Shown here piece by piece: positions 13,351 to 24,600 of a DNA stretch of 64,000 nt. The notes under the pieces were generated by a model. It was not told the origin of the DNA. It ran no database searches and saw nothing but the letters and a program-made list of their open reading frames with translations. The stretch is from the NCBI GenBank assembly GCA_037833965.1, contig AP031354.1:16346001-16410000 (forward strand), written 5' to 3'. Both the position numbers and the translations under genes were made by a program. This stretch comes from Marchantia polymorpha subsp. ruderalis. Lineage: Eukaryota > Streptophyta > Marchantiopsida > Marchantiales > Marchantiaceae. Numbering within the stretch: position 1 is the stretch's first letter; each line of letters opens with the position of its first letter.

Positions 13351-14060
13351 ATGACATCTCAAGATAACCTTGCAAATTTTTTTCAAATGATTTTAGAAGA
13401 ACTGTAAGTGCTCCGCCAAGAATTCAAGGTACAAAATATTGCCTTGACTGCTGCAAAGAATGAAATTCGAGAGTTGAAGATTTCTCACAAAATTTTTGAG
13501 AAAATCATGTTTAAAATCTCTAGATTTGTTGAGAATATTCAAGAGAAATTTGGTTCTCAAGCTTCTACTGTTATTACTTCTGGTTTGCATGAAGTTTTGA
13601 AGGTCTAGAGATATAAATGAAATCTTGTGCTGAAGCAACCAAGTCTGCTCATATCTCTTTCTATCAAGAACAAGAGATTGAAAAGACTAATCAATTTGCT
13701 CGTAGAAATAATGTGAGTATTTGTGGTCTACCTGAATCTGAAAAGGAAGAAATGAAGAGTGTTGTCACCAAGTTCTTGGCTGAAGCACTTGATGTTCCTA
13801 ATCCAAATTTGGCTCAAGCTTTTTGTATTGGCAAGAAAGGAGCACAACCTTGTGCCATTATTGTTAATTTTGTAGATTAAGCTCAACGTGATATTGTTTT
13901 AGCTAACAATGTCATTCTCAATCGACGGAAGATTTGGTTAGATCCAGATGTTACATCTTTTCAAATTGAAGCAATGAGGAAGCAACTTGCAAAAGTCAAA
14001 GAAGTTCAAGATGCAGATTTTGTACCTTATCTTAGTGATAGTCAAGTTATTATCACTTAG
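13351..14060 (+). pseudogene. LINE ORF1 (L1-type RNA-binding protein), decayed
   Basis: The frame starts at ATG 13351, has a TAA at 13405, runs to a stop at 13608, shifts frame near 13610, has another TAA near 13879 and ends at 14060. It first encodes a lysine- and glutamate-rich, coiled-coil-like stretch (about 13408-13600). It then encodes RRNNVSICGLPESEKEE, AFCIGKKGAQPCAIIVNF and RRKIWLDPDVTSF, which match the layout of L1 ORF1p (coiled coil, RRM-like domain, C-terminal domain). No CCHC zinc knuckle of the usual plant L1 ORF1 type is visible. The frame is broken in several places, so it is not functional. Confidence 0.75.
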
Positions 14061-14102
14061 AGGAGGAGACAATCATCAACCTAGCAATTCAAGAGGTTGA
14101 GG

Positions 14103-14340
14103 ATGTTGATGTGGAACATAAGAGGTCTATCTACAACAAAGTATGTGAGTGCACATCCAATTTGGGAGATGGCGGACATCCTCAACATTGTAGAGACTTG
14201 GGAGCATGAGAGCAATGTTATTGAAGAGATACAAAGGTTTACTTTGATGAGATCTACTTTTAACCAAAGAAATCTACGAGCAACAAGAGGCTTTGGAGGC
14301 ATTGCTACTTTCATCATATCTGGACTTCTTCTATGATAAA
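14103..14340 (+). pseudogene. LINE ORF2, endonuclease N-terminus (truncated)
   Basis: It starts about 40 bp after ORF1 with ATG 14103. The MLMWNIRGLS motif, DILNIVETWEHES and RGFGGIATFI are the first blocks of an apurinic-like (EEP) LINE endonuclease. The frame stops near 14336. What follows is not reverse transcriptase, so most of the endonuclease and the whole RT have been deleted. Confidence 0.8.
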
Positions 14341-14421
14341 TTTTGAAATCCAAGATATTGGGAAACAATATCATTGATTTCGTCTTGGATTGATTGAAGA
14401 ATCTTATATTTATTTGGCAGT

Positions 14422-14931
14422 TTGTTACTTTTCTTCATTAACCATGCAGATCTATTCCACAAGCACTTGCAATCAAAGTCAATCATTCCATTGATTCATA
14501 GTAGATGTTCTCAAATATCAAGAAGCAAGCATAGATCAAGATATCAAGATCAATATCAAGATCTTATGCTTGTTAATTGTAAGCAAGGATATATACTTGC
14601 AAAGATTTCTACTTTTTTACGTCATATTATTGCTAGGCATAGAACAGTATCTCATAGTCTTGGGATTTACAAAGTGCGTTGGTTGAAAATTGATAGGAGT
14701 GAACGTATTTGTAGACTATGTGATGGAAGAAAAGCTGAGGATGAAGAGCATGTATTTCTTACTTGTACTAGATATGTAGAGATTAGAGTGGCTCATAAAG
14801 TTGTTGTTGAGAATTTTTATTCTTTGCTTCAATTTGAGCCTTATGATTTAGGTTGTTACATTAGGGATGTTATTAGTTATTGTTCTAGTGCTCTTTGCAC
14901 TAGCTATGGGGTTCTTTCGGTTCTCTCCTAG
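14422..14931 (+). pseudogene. LINE ORF2 C-terminus with zinc-binding RT domain (zf-RVT)
   Basis: The 170-codon open frame contains KVRWLKIDRSERICRLC, followed by DGRKAEDEEHVFLTC. This is the CxxC...HxxxxC zinc-binding segment seen at the C-terminus of plant-type LINE ORF2 proteins. The end matches, in inverted form, the tail at 17416-17560. The 14340-14420 junction marks an internal deletion that removed the RT. Confidence 0.75.
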
Positions 14932-15689
14932 GTTGGAGTTGGATTGTTTGTATTGTGCTTTTAAGACTTTTGACCCCTTGGGTCCCATAGGCTTGGTCTA
15001 TTAACCATCCATCATTGCAAATTAGTGTACAAATCATGAAGCTGAAGAAGAGGTATCATACGTTCATGAACTTGTCATTTGTTCGATAGTTTTGGCAAAA
15101 ACATCTAGCATTGTTTTAACCACTTTGAAAGCTTGCTTTGCTTATAATCATGAGATTTGATTTTCAACTACTACAAATATATTTGTGAAAATGGAATGAG
15201 TAAGAGATAATAATTCTAGTAATATGTCATATGTGAACTTTATTCTCTAGCTATTTTAAATTTTCTTTAGTTAATTTAAATTAAAGTATAAATTATTCAC
15301 GATGAAATCATTATTATTTTAGAGTTCATTAATTCTTGTTATCACGTAAATGATAAAGAGAGTAATTCTGTTAAATGAAAATGTCATATCAACAATTCAT
15401 GCGTTTGATAGTTATTGTAGATTGTAATTGTGTTAATTGAAAGTTTCACGTCAACGATCCGTGTAACTGTGAGAATTATCTGCAATATTATCCATCTATT
15501 AGGAATGAAATGGATGTAGATATGAGAATTTCTTTCTTTCATTTTTTCGTAAGATCTATATAAACGAGAAGATAATCATTGTTGGTAACTTTGATTTTCA
15601 AAATTTAAAAAAAATGTTAGAGTAGAGCAAGGAAAATTTCAAAGAGTAGAGCAAGGAAAATTTTAGAGTATGTATAATTAAGATCAATA
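14932..15689 (+). other. LINE 3' region, then gene-free AT-rich DNA
   Basis: The first 100 bp or so, with TAGGTTGGAGTTGGATT and TTGGGTCCCATAGGCTTGG, are the LINE 3' UTR, recognised because the same blocks recur inverted near 17420-17510. The rest is AT-rich with no feature I can name. Confidence 0.6.
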
Positions 15690-16180
15690 TTTATTTATAT
15701 CATTTTCATGTTTCTGATTTGGTTGTAAAAATGTTCATGAGATCTTAATTTACAAATAAGGCTCTTACATGATACAATAGATGTGAACAAATATTTTTTT
15801 AAACGAGATGTTTCCACTCCATGAAATGGAATTTTGGATAGACTTTTGCAAAATTTTCAAGCGGTGTATTTTCTTAAATTGTAAGAATGAAATTTTGATA
15901 TTTAAGGCAGAAAAAAATTTCATAAATGCATTACAGAATTTTGTGATATTCAAATATTTATCATGGATATGAGTGAAGTAAAAACCTTGAATGTATTCGA
16001 ACCTGGTTCAAATAATTGCATTCAGAAGAAATTGATGATAAGCAATCCATTCACAATGAATGAAATAATTGCTCAACAAATTTTGATTATTTATGTTGTT
16101 ACAAATGTTGAATCATTAAACACTTATTGAGATTTATCTGATACTACCCCCATGGATCTAGAAAACCTTTGACCTACTTG
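15690..16180 (+). pseudogene. Heavily decayed Ty3/gypsy gag relic
   Basis: Base-level similarity to the gag of the chromovirus at 50866-56414 is visible in co-linear blocks: CATTTTCATGTTTCT, GTTCATGAGATCTTA, CAAAATTTTCAAGCGGTG, ATCATGGATATGAGTG and AGCAATCCAT. These match 51762-52240 in order. There are many substitutions and small indels and no open frame. It is an old copy of the same or a related family. No LTR was found beside it. Confidence 0.75.
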
Positions 16181-17415
16181 AAAAAAAACATGTCAAAATT
16201 TTTTCTAGAATTCTATTGTACACAAAATGTAGATTGAAGAAAAGATTCAAAGGAATTTATTCAAGTTTTTGTATAACTCATGTTAGGTTAATTCCTTATA
16301 ACTAGGTTGATAAAACTTAAACTTTATAAAAGAGCTCAGAGAAGCTCTTAATGACACTTTTTTTCAATAAAGCTTGAGATGTTTCCTGATTTCATGTGAG
16401 AGTTCTAGCGTTGACGGCACTACTTTTTTATCGGGGCATAAATTCACTTTAGCTGAAATTTATAGCAAAATAATCACTTTGGAAACAACAGTTTTGATTA
16501 TGCATATGGATAACAAATGAGTGGCTTAACAAATATATCATCCACTTATATGATATTATTTTGGTAAAGTTTTAGTTCTACTTAACTCTAGTTGACACAA
16601 AAAATTAGAATTTTGAAAAAAAATAATTTTACAAAGTAGTCTTGCAGCTAATTTATGATATAGATCTCAATATGTGAATCAAATAATAGATTAATTTATC
16701 TTAGTTTGTTTTACTATAATTAGTTAAAGTAGTTAGCTAGCGTAAAATAGGAAAGTTAGATTAAAAAACTATGTGGATGGATGTATCTTGCTGAAATCAA
16801 ACACATGTTTCATTTGTCCACAATATGTTTTTGAGTGTGACTTTTCTTGCGATTTTTGAATCGGACCATCAAATTGGGCAAACAAGGAACATGGGCTATA
16901 CTTCAAATTTGCATTTCGAAGTTACTGAAATCATTATTAGTGAACTTATGCTACAGAAAAACATAAATTTTACTTACAATATGAAATAACAAGTATGCAT
17001 CACAAATATTATCAATTAAGCTTGCAATCTAGTCTCTTCTATCAAGTAGGGATAACATCAATCTTGCTCCCTTGGTTATTTCTCACGCAATACCTTGAGA
17101 TTGAAATTTTTGCACTTAGTTGCCAAAGGATGGCTATGTGTAATGACTAGGCTTTTTTGGTGAGATCAGAACTCATAAAGAGCTTGGATTCAATGTACTC
17201 TTTTTTAGAGCTCCACTCCCACCTTCCCACTTGGGGCAAAAGAAATGAAAAAAGAATTGCAAAATCAAATGATGCGATGTGAGAAACTTCACAAAGCACG
17301 TGATAATATATGAACCGATTTCAAAACCTGCGATGGGACAATTGAGCAACGTAGTGGTAGGGAGATATACCCTCTAGTACTTTTTCTTCGTTCGACTGTT
17401 CATACTCTTATGGTA
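16181..17415. other. Gene-free stretch, possible LTR-like remnant
   Basis: No gene is seen. A TATAAAAG at about 16325 followed by AATAAAG at about 16366 resembles the R region of a retrotransposon LTR, but neither terminal repeat nor primer site could be defined. The rest is AT-rich. Confidence 0.35.
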
Positions 17416-17560
17416 AATGGTAAATAGACAAGCCCGTGGGACCCAAAGGATCAAAAGGCTGAAAAACACAATACAAAAAATCCAACCCCAACCTAGGAGA
17501 GAACCAAAAGAATCTACTAACTAGTGCCAAGAGCACTATAACGGTAATTATACTATCATC
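17416..17560 (-). mobile_element. 5'-truncated LINE 3' tail (inverted copy)
   Basis: Read on the minus strand, this segment repeats the end of the LINE at 14870-15010: a GTGCTCTTGGCACTAG block, GTTCTCTCCTAGGTTGG, then TTTGGGTCCCACGGGCTTG. It lies in the opposite direction about 2.5 kb away. It is a second, strongly 5'-truncated insertion of the same LINE family. Confidence 0.75.
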
Positions 17561-18751
17561 AAATTCTAGTCACTGCGAAGACCACAAAAAAAGTCATCCG
17601 GAACTTGATATTTCTGATGTCGTGAACAATCCGTGGGCTTTGGATCTCGAGCTAAAATAGATGCCCATGCAAGCCTTGACATGTCAAAAGGTCGGGATGG
17701 AGGACCAAGGGATTGGGATGGAGGACCAAGGGATGAAAGCAAACGTTTTGTACTGCATTTAAATACGCATGTATTAGAGTCCGCCAGCGAGGACGTTTTA
17801 CTCAACTTTTCTTCTATTAAAGATAGAGTCAAATCCTTGAATGGTGCTACCCGACCACGAAACGTAGTGCAGCATGCACAAGACACAAATCCAAGTACCG
17901 CAGCAGGAAATATCTTCTTGTGCGAATCATACAGAAGGACCATAATCTCTTTATGGTCGAGACGACAAACATTGACCCGTACAGCAGTCGTGAGAACGCA
18001 TTCGGTCGGCTATGTGAATCTATCAGAGCATGCTCCTGGCAAAAACCCGAGAGCATTGTATGTAGAGTCGAAGGCACAACCTCAAAAGGCATGTCTAATT
18101 CGCATTTTCCATGAGTCATATATAAACAAATTTATATGTATATTCTAGAGTTATAGATATATTTTAAGGTTATATAGACGTGTGATATGAGAGGAATTAA
18201 AACTGGACGTTAGACAATTTAGGAAGAGATTTTCTTTGATTCGTTGCATAGATACTTGGAGACTCTGCTTTAGTCTGTTCTGGGTTTTAAACTTTCAATT
18301 TTGTGTTGATTGATTCTACTTATAAGAGAGAATTTTTTCCATAGAAGTATATTTTTTGGTAAGTCAAATGTATGAATTGTAATAACACATGACTTTTGAT
18401 CTTGAAAGGGAGCATGCCCCGAATATTTTTGTTTTGCCACCGACTAGGTTCCTCGTCCGGATTCGTCGATCTGTTACTTTGCGAAAGTTTCAAAGAACGC
18501 CAACCCTTCAAAGCGAGGCGCCTTTAAACTGGAACTCCCTTGCCCTCGTCACTAAACTTCTGGCTAGATCAACCCCGACCGTATTCCATCCGTGCGGACG
18601 GCAAGGGTACACCGTTTGCGGATCACCGTCACTGTCACCCAGGTTTCACCGTCACCGTAACCCAGGGTTTAGCATTTCGTACGGATTTAGCATTTCGCGC
18701 GCTCGGTCTCTTACTCAGACAGAATGCGCAAGTTTCACACGAGTTTCACAC
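17561..18751. other. Unassigned DNA with overlapping open frames
   Basis: A 125-codon frame on the minus strand (17566-17943) and a 171-codon frame on the plus strand (17633-18148) overlap. Neither matches a family. Part of their openness comes from a short internal repeat, GGATGGAGGACCAAGGGA twice near 17696-17733. I do not call either a gene. Confidence 0.4.
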
Positions 18752-19019
18752 GTTTAGGGTGCGCAATTCTGATTTGCGTTGCGCCGCGTTGCAGCAGGTG
18801 AAGCGTTTGAGCACGGAGTTCCGATAAGGAATCAACCTGAATCAATTGATTGTCACAATTTACGGACCGACCGAGAGATGTACAGTTGTACTTGGCATCT
18901 CGTCTGACCCTTTTGTGTTGCTGTGTAGACTGCACGGATTTCTGGAACGAGGCTTTCAGGGACGTATGATGAGGAACGACCGCGAGCCGACCGCAAACCG
19001 AACTTCTGGAATTTTTTGT
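18752..19019. repeat. Direct repeat copy A (about 270 bp)
   Basis: It begins GTTTAGGGTGCGC and ends CTTCTGGAATTTTTTGT. A close copy lies at 19204-19476. The segment is GC-richer than its surroundings, contains GCGTTGCGCCGCGTTGC, and lies 5' of the broken DUF1749 gene. Confidence 0.85.
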
Positions 19020-19203
19020 GGCACAGTTTTTTGAGAAATTCAATGAGCCTATTCTGTTTTGCAACAATCTCTCGGGCAAAGTTCATCCTGTAAAGCCTTT
19101 TATCTGATTTCATTGCTCATTTTTATTCATTGGCAACCTGTAAGCTGCAGGAGCACGAAAGTATTGAAACTTGTGGCACTGCTCTTCAACGCAAATCAGA
19201 TCA

Positions 19204-19476
19204 GTTTAGGATGCGCAGATCTAATTTGCGTTGCGCCGCGTTGCGTTGCAGTAGGTGAAGCGTTTGAGCACGGACTTCCGATCAGGAATCAACCTCAATC
19301 AATTGATTGTCACAATTTACAGACCGACCGAGAGATGTACAGTTGTACTTGGCATCTCGTCTGACCCTTTTGTGTTGCTGTGTAGACTGCACGGATTTCT
19401 GAAACGAGGCTTTTAGGGCCGTGTGATGAGGAACGACCGCGAGCCGACCGCAAACCGAACTTCTGGAATTTTTTGT
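19204..19476. repeat. Direct repeat copy B (about 270 bp)
   Basis: It is a direct copy of 18752-19019, about 455 bp downstream, with an extra GTTGC in the GC-rich block and scattered differences. Its last 20 or so bases recur a third time at 20031-20053 (CGAACTTCTGGAATTTTTTG), which suggests repeated local duplication. Confidence 0.85.
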
Positions 19477-20469
19477 ACAGGCACCATCATATTCTTTATA
19501 TCTCAAACTTTCAAGTATAATCTATGTTATAATAAGATTCAGTTCTTAATGCTTTGGTTCGTTAAATATGTTATTAGCGTAGTGACGTGAACTGCAACAC
19601 CACATGTCGACTGCTGTTTTTCTCACATCACCATCGAGTCGATCTTTCCTCTTTAGGCTTACAAGTGGTTGTCAGAAGACAACTTTGCTGCTTTCAATGC
19701 TTCCTCTTTTGTGGTTGATGAAGTCCTCCGCTTTTGTTTCCTTGTCGTGGTGGAGAAACTGCCTTTGTGATTACAGAAACAGGAATAAAGGCATTTAAAG
19801 TGAACACACCCGTGTTTGTGCTTAGTTCATAAGCCTTCGGGTCTACAACGACAGGGGTACTGCCAAGTATCCTTGCCAGCGTTTCATTTGTCCGCTCAAG
19901 TTTTTTTGAAGACTTCATATGAGAACAAGGCCTCAGGTTGAATGCAAGCAAGTGAGGGTCAACTGGTTATGGTATTTTCCGATAGTCTTCCTGATCTTTG
20001 CATTGACAAGATGACTGGAATGTCGGAGAACGAACTTCTGGAATTTTTTGTACATGCACCTTCATATTCCATCATTGGATGTGAAGATAGGAATGACTGC
20101 TGAGAGGTACGCGATGATCAACTCTGATCAAACACATGTAGAGTCCACAAGCTCCAAGCAAGATGAGCATGAAGAGCTTCCATACCTTCCTTTTTTCTGC
20201 CTGAATTTGAACTTTGGAATTCCGAATTTGAAGTACAGTTCTGTCAATCATATTCATAACTTGCTGGTTACTACTCTGCATGGACTTGAGTGAGTGATCA
20301 ACTTGGAGTGCTGATAAAATGCTTATTGTCCATTGTACGGACAACTAATGTTTCCATCGACATCGGTGATGCGACCATAGAGCACAGTTATAATTAGAGC
20401 TTTGCTTTTGAGAAGATCGAGATACAGGGTAATGTGTCATACTTTGATCATGTTATTTGTTTTTTTCAG
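19477..20469. other. Region upstream of the DUF1749 remnant
   Basis: An 81-codon open frame at 20048-20293 shows no family resemblance. The expected upstream exons of the DUF1749 gene were looked for and not found. Confidence 0.4.
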
Positions 20470-21360
20470 CTATGTCAAATCCTTAGCAGATGCCCTTCTA
20501 GATGAGTAGTGGTCTCTCATACAGCCGTTGCTGTCATCATCATCCATTGAATACGGTCAGTTAAGTCTCATGCAGGTTCAACTCTCCACTCTCGTGCCTC
20601 ACATTTATACTTATCAAAAGGTGACCAGTTTCTATATGCTGCTTGATTTATAACATCAAGAGCAGGAACTGGCATATTCTTCATTTTCATTTCAGCTGTT
20701 GTTCAGATTCAGGCTTATTTTGACCACATCTTCAGTGTTCAGTCGTTGTTATCTGATTCCATGCTTATACTATTGGCTGTTTAGTCAAAGTATGAAGGCT
20801 ATTAAGAGAAATTTAGAACTAACTTGTATTTGAATACTTTGGACTTTCCAGGATACAGCGGAAATAGAACAACTAATATATTTCCTTATAAATGAAGAAG
20901 CGTCCCAAGGAGTAATGCTGATGGGCCATAGCAGTGGATGCCAGGTTTTCCCTCTCAACCACTAATGTATCATGTGTCTTAACGGGTGTGGCTCCCATCT
21001 ACTTAACGCAAAAGGCATTATTACTAATTCAAATGTGGATTTGGTTTATGTCTTGCTTCACAAAAGTTGTCCTTAAATTGTGTACTTTAACAGTGTCTGT
21101 TACAGAATATTGTTCACTATCTAAGAAGAAGAAGTAGTTGCTCGAAGGGTGTACGAGGAGTTATATTACAGGTATAATGAGAAACAAAAATCATTGCTCA
21201 ATTGTTACATATTTGGCTGTGTGAACTGTTGCTTGCTCTTTCATTCCTTGTTGTTGAGGTTCTTACTAGTTGCTTCTGAATGTGAAAATGATTGGACTTG
21301 GGAATTGTCTGCAGGCACCTGTTAGTGACAGAGAATATAGAGCTACGATACCTGAAACAC
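20470..21360 (+). pseudogene. DUF1749 (UPF0613-type) alpha/beta hydrolase, truncated
   Basis: Four exon-like blocks with GT-AG borders match the conserved core of plant DUF1749 proteins. 20470-20555 encodes LADALLDE, a stop (TAG), then WSLIQPLLSSSS. 20852-20944 encodes AEIEQLIYFLINEEASQG and LMGHSSGCQ, where GHSSG is the nucleophile elbow with the catalytic Ser. 21106-21171 encodes NIVHYLRRRSS and KGVRGVILQ. 21315 to about 21357 encodes APVSDREYRATIPET. The N-terminal exons, a small exon between the first two blocks and the whole C-terminal half are missing, and the phases of blocks 1 and 2 do not match. It is a degraded gene that ends 0.3 kb before the MULE remnant, which may have displaced it. 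Confidence 0.8.
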
Positions 21361-21635
21361 TTGGTCTCTTTGTTTCATCATTTGTTTGATGCTTGGTTGG
21401 CTGGCTGGCTGGCTGCCTACCTACCTTAGGGCTGCTATCATGGTGGACTTATGACACTATCCAGATAGCAGGGAGCATTTTTGGGGGTGCTCGCGAGGTG
21501 TCTATCGTATGCAGAGACGATTTCCTTGGCCACATTTATCCAATCAGAATTAGATCCTGATTGTATTTGTTCAACAAAAAAGTAACATTTGTGTCACAAT
21601 GGATAGTAGAATTCCTGTTTAATCATCTCCTACAG
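21361..21635. other. Spacer with short GGCT repeats
   Basis: It includes a short (TGGC)n-like tract near 21392-21420. There is no gene. A terminal inverted repeat for the neighbouring MULE was looked for and not recognised. Confidence 0.4.
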
Positions 21636-24600
21636 AACATTCCATGCAGATGATTTGCAATGGGCTTGGGAAATGCATAAGTCTCTTGTGGAGTTAGCTC
21701 ATATTCCAAGCGAAAGGGTAGACGATTTTGTGGATGGTGAAGGTAGAAGAAATATAGAATTTGAAACAAGCTTTTGGAAAAGACGAACCAATGACAAACC
21801 AGGCCCGAAAACTGCTTGGATAAAAATAGTAACTTATAGGTGTGCTTTTGGACCATTCAACCATCCTTCTCGAATTCCAGACACGATACCTAGAAAAGGC
21901 ACCTATTCACCTCTCGGTATAGGTGAAAATAGTAGACCACGATCAAGAAAGGTTAACTTCAATGATCAATTGAAGAGAGGATGTCTTTGTAACTTTGTTG
22001 TTACATATTACAAATCAGAACCTGAGACTGCAGTCATATATTACAGACAAAGGTAAGAGTATTCCGTTTGAATGTTTTTACAGTCTGAACTTCTTGATGT
22101 ATACATTATCATGGTGATGATGTTATTTCATAAATATGGATTAATATTAACTTGATGTTTTCATTTGTCTTGCAGTACTCATTGTAATGATAAAGGAGAA
22201 AGGTGTTACGGAAGAATTGCAGAAAACGAAGTTGTTCCTTGGAGTCCAAAGTGTGCATATGCTCCACGAATTACAAACGAGCTCAGACGAAACATAGAGC
22301 AACTTTTCAGATGGGGTTGGACAATTCCACAAGTTTTTGACATGCATTTGAAACAACAGATTCAAGTAGGAGGTCCAGACTGTCCTTTCAATGATCTTGC
22401 ACCTCTTCCATGGTCCATAAGAGGAGCTAAATATGACACAATACATTTGAAAGATTTCCACAATATAAAAGCGAAGGTGGCAAGAGAAACTTATATGTTT
22501 CATGAAAACGATCAGCAGTCTGTGCAGATTTGGATTAATGCGCATCCGCATTTTGTGCTTCTACATCAACAGTATATCTCTGCAAATCCGTCCCAAGATT
22601 TCATGTTGGTTCTTCAATCCAAATGGCAGTTGGGTATGATGATTCACTACTCTCAAAATAAAACTCTTGCGTTGGACAGCACGTTTGCGACAACCAAGTA
22701 TGATGTAAGTTTTCTTTCGGTTGTATTTTGAGTTGTTGATTTTATGAATATGACATTGTGTGGTGAAAGATTTGTTTAAATTGATCTGGTGTTGATTGTC
22801 ATTATTTCAATTGGATTGAACTCCAGTAGATCAGCGTCATTTTGTGGTGTGGATCACTTTGACTTTTGCCATTTCAGTTCAGATTTATCTGGTGGGTGTA
22901 TGCTTTATGTGAGGTATGTGCCATTTTTTCTCCTCCACATCTAACTTTTTTTTTCTGTGTTTTTCTTCTTGAACATGGTCTAGTATATATGCTCTAACTT
23001 AAAATTTTTACATTGGCAGAGAACACATAGGAAAAAAAAAACAGAAGTAGTTTTCTTTTCTGTCGAAACTACCTGACGTAGGTCTGATGAGTTATATTGA
23101 TGAATATGACAGGAAGTAAACTTGCAAGTTATTTATGCAGAAGTTTGGTTACTATCCGGTGTTCTTTGTAGGTCTTCTACTTCCTTTCGGACTTGAAGGC
23201 TTGGACCTCATAGGTTTCTTCGAAATGATATCAGATCTTGGGGAAGGGACAATGGCGAGTAAAGCATTGTATCTCCAAAAGAACATGCTTGACTGCAAGA
23301 ATTCAAGTACTTTATTCGGGTCTCAAGTACTCACTATACAGATACAGAGAACGATGGCACATCCTCTCTATATGCATATCGCAAAAGATACTAGCATGTA
23401 GTACATGCACTGTATGCATGATTTTGCATCATGAGACAAGCAGATGAAACTGCTTGTTTGTAGGAGAATACAAAAAATTGCCCGGAAATGTAATCAGTTG
23501 TTTGAAGTAATCCCTATTTAACATATGGTAACATGACAACTTATACTTAGATGTTTAGTTTGACTAGCTTTTGTCACTTTTCTCCTCCAACTAATTCTGC
23601 ACAGTCAAAATGCAATTGGTTTCAATTTTTCTTTAGAATATTAATCAGTTTAGAATTGCAGTTAAAGTACACTAAAACTGAAGGCTAATAAGCGAAATGC
23701 TTGAAGAAAAAATAACATGCCTGAATTAAGGACAATGTTCAACTGTGATATGTTAGAAGGTAATGTTGACATTGATTTTCAAGTTGGACCCCAAACGGAT
23801 ATATTTTAGCAGCTTTATTTCTTGTGCACAATCGAGTTCCATTTGGTTTCAAGATAGGAATTACTAGTTCATATTTCCCATCTTCCATGTCTTCTTGAGA
23901 CATGTTACTTGTTTGTACATTTTTTAGCAGAGTTTTGAATGTAGGTCTGCACACGGTTTAGTCTTATGCATTGTACAGTATAGTAGTTGTTGAAATAAAT
24001 TGTACCAGTGAGTCACAAGTGCTCACTCACGTTCAAGTATTCTCTAGAAGCCAAGTAAGAAGAGAAAGAAGGTCAAGCGTTTTGAAGACTCTAAATGATC
24101 ACTTGTTACATCAACTTTTGTGATACAAGAGTTTGCTTGTTATGGACTAAGTAATGCATTTATCCATGGTGCACATAACTAATTATATGTTATGTGTTGT
24201 TATCATGCAGTTTCCTTTTTTTACATTGATTGCATTTGATAGCCATCAAATGGGATTACCTGTTGCTTGGAGTATTCAACAAAAAGAAACAACATAGATG
24301 ATAGTGGACTTTTGCAAAAAATCAAAGATGCAGCATTAAAATTGAAGCCTGATTGGAAACCAAGTTGCTTTATGATTGATTGTGCTCCTCAAGAGGTGGC
24401 TGCTTTGAAAGCTGTATTTCCAGGAGTTCTTGTGATTTTCTATACATTTCATATTCGAAGGTACTTTTGAAATTTTGTCCATTTATAGTAGTGATTTATG
24501 CACAGATTATGTATAAAAAATGCCAATATAATCTGTGTATATTGATGATTGTCACACTTACAGTATTCTATAGATATTTACAATCCTTATTAAAACCTTT

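Noticed and set aside
17566..18148. Two overlapping ORFs of 125 and 171 codons as genes
   Set aside because: They lie on opposite strands over the same DNA, match no family and are partly opened by a short internal repeat.
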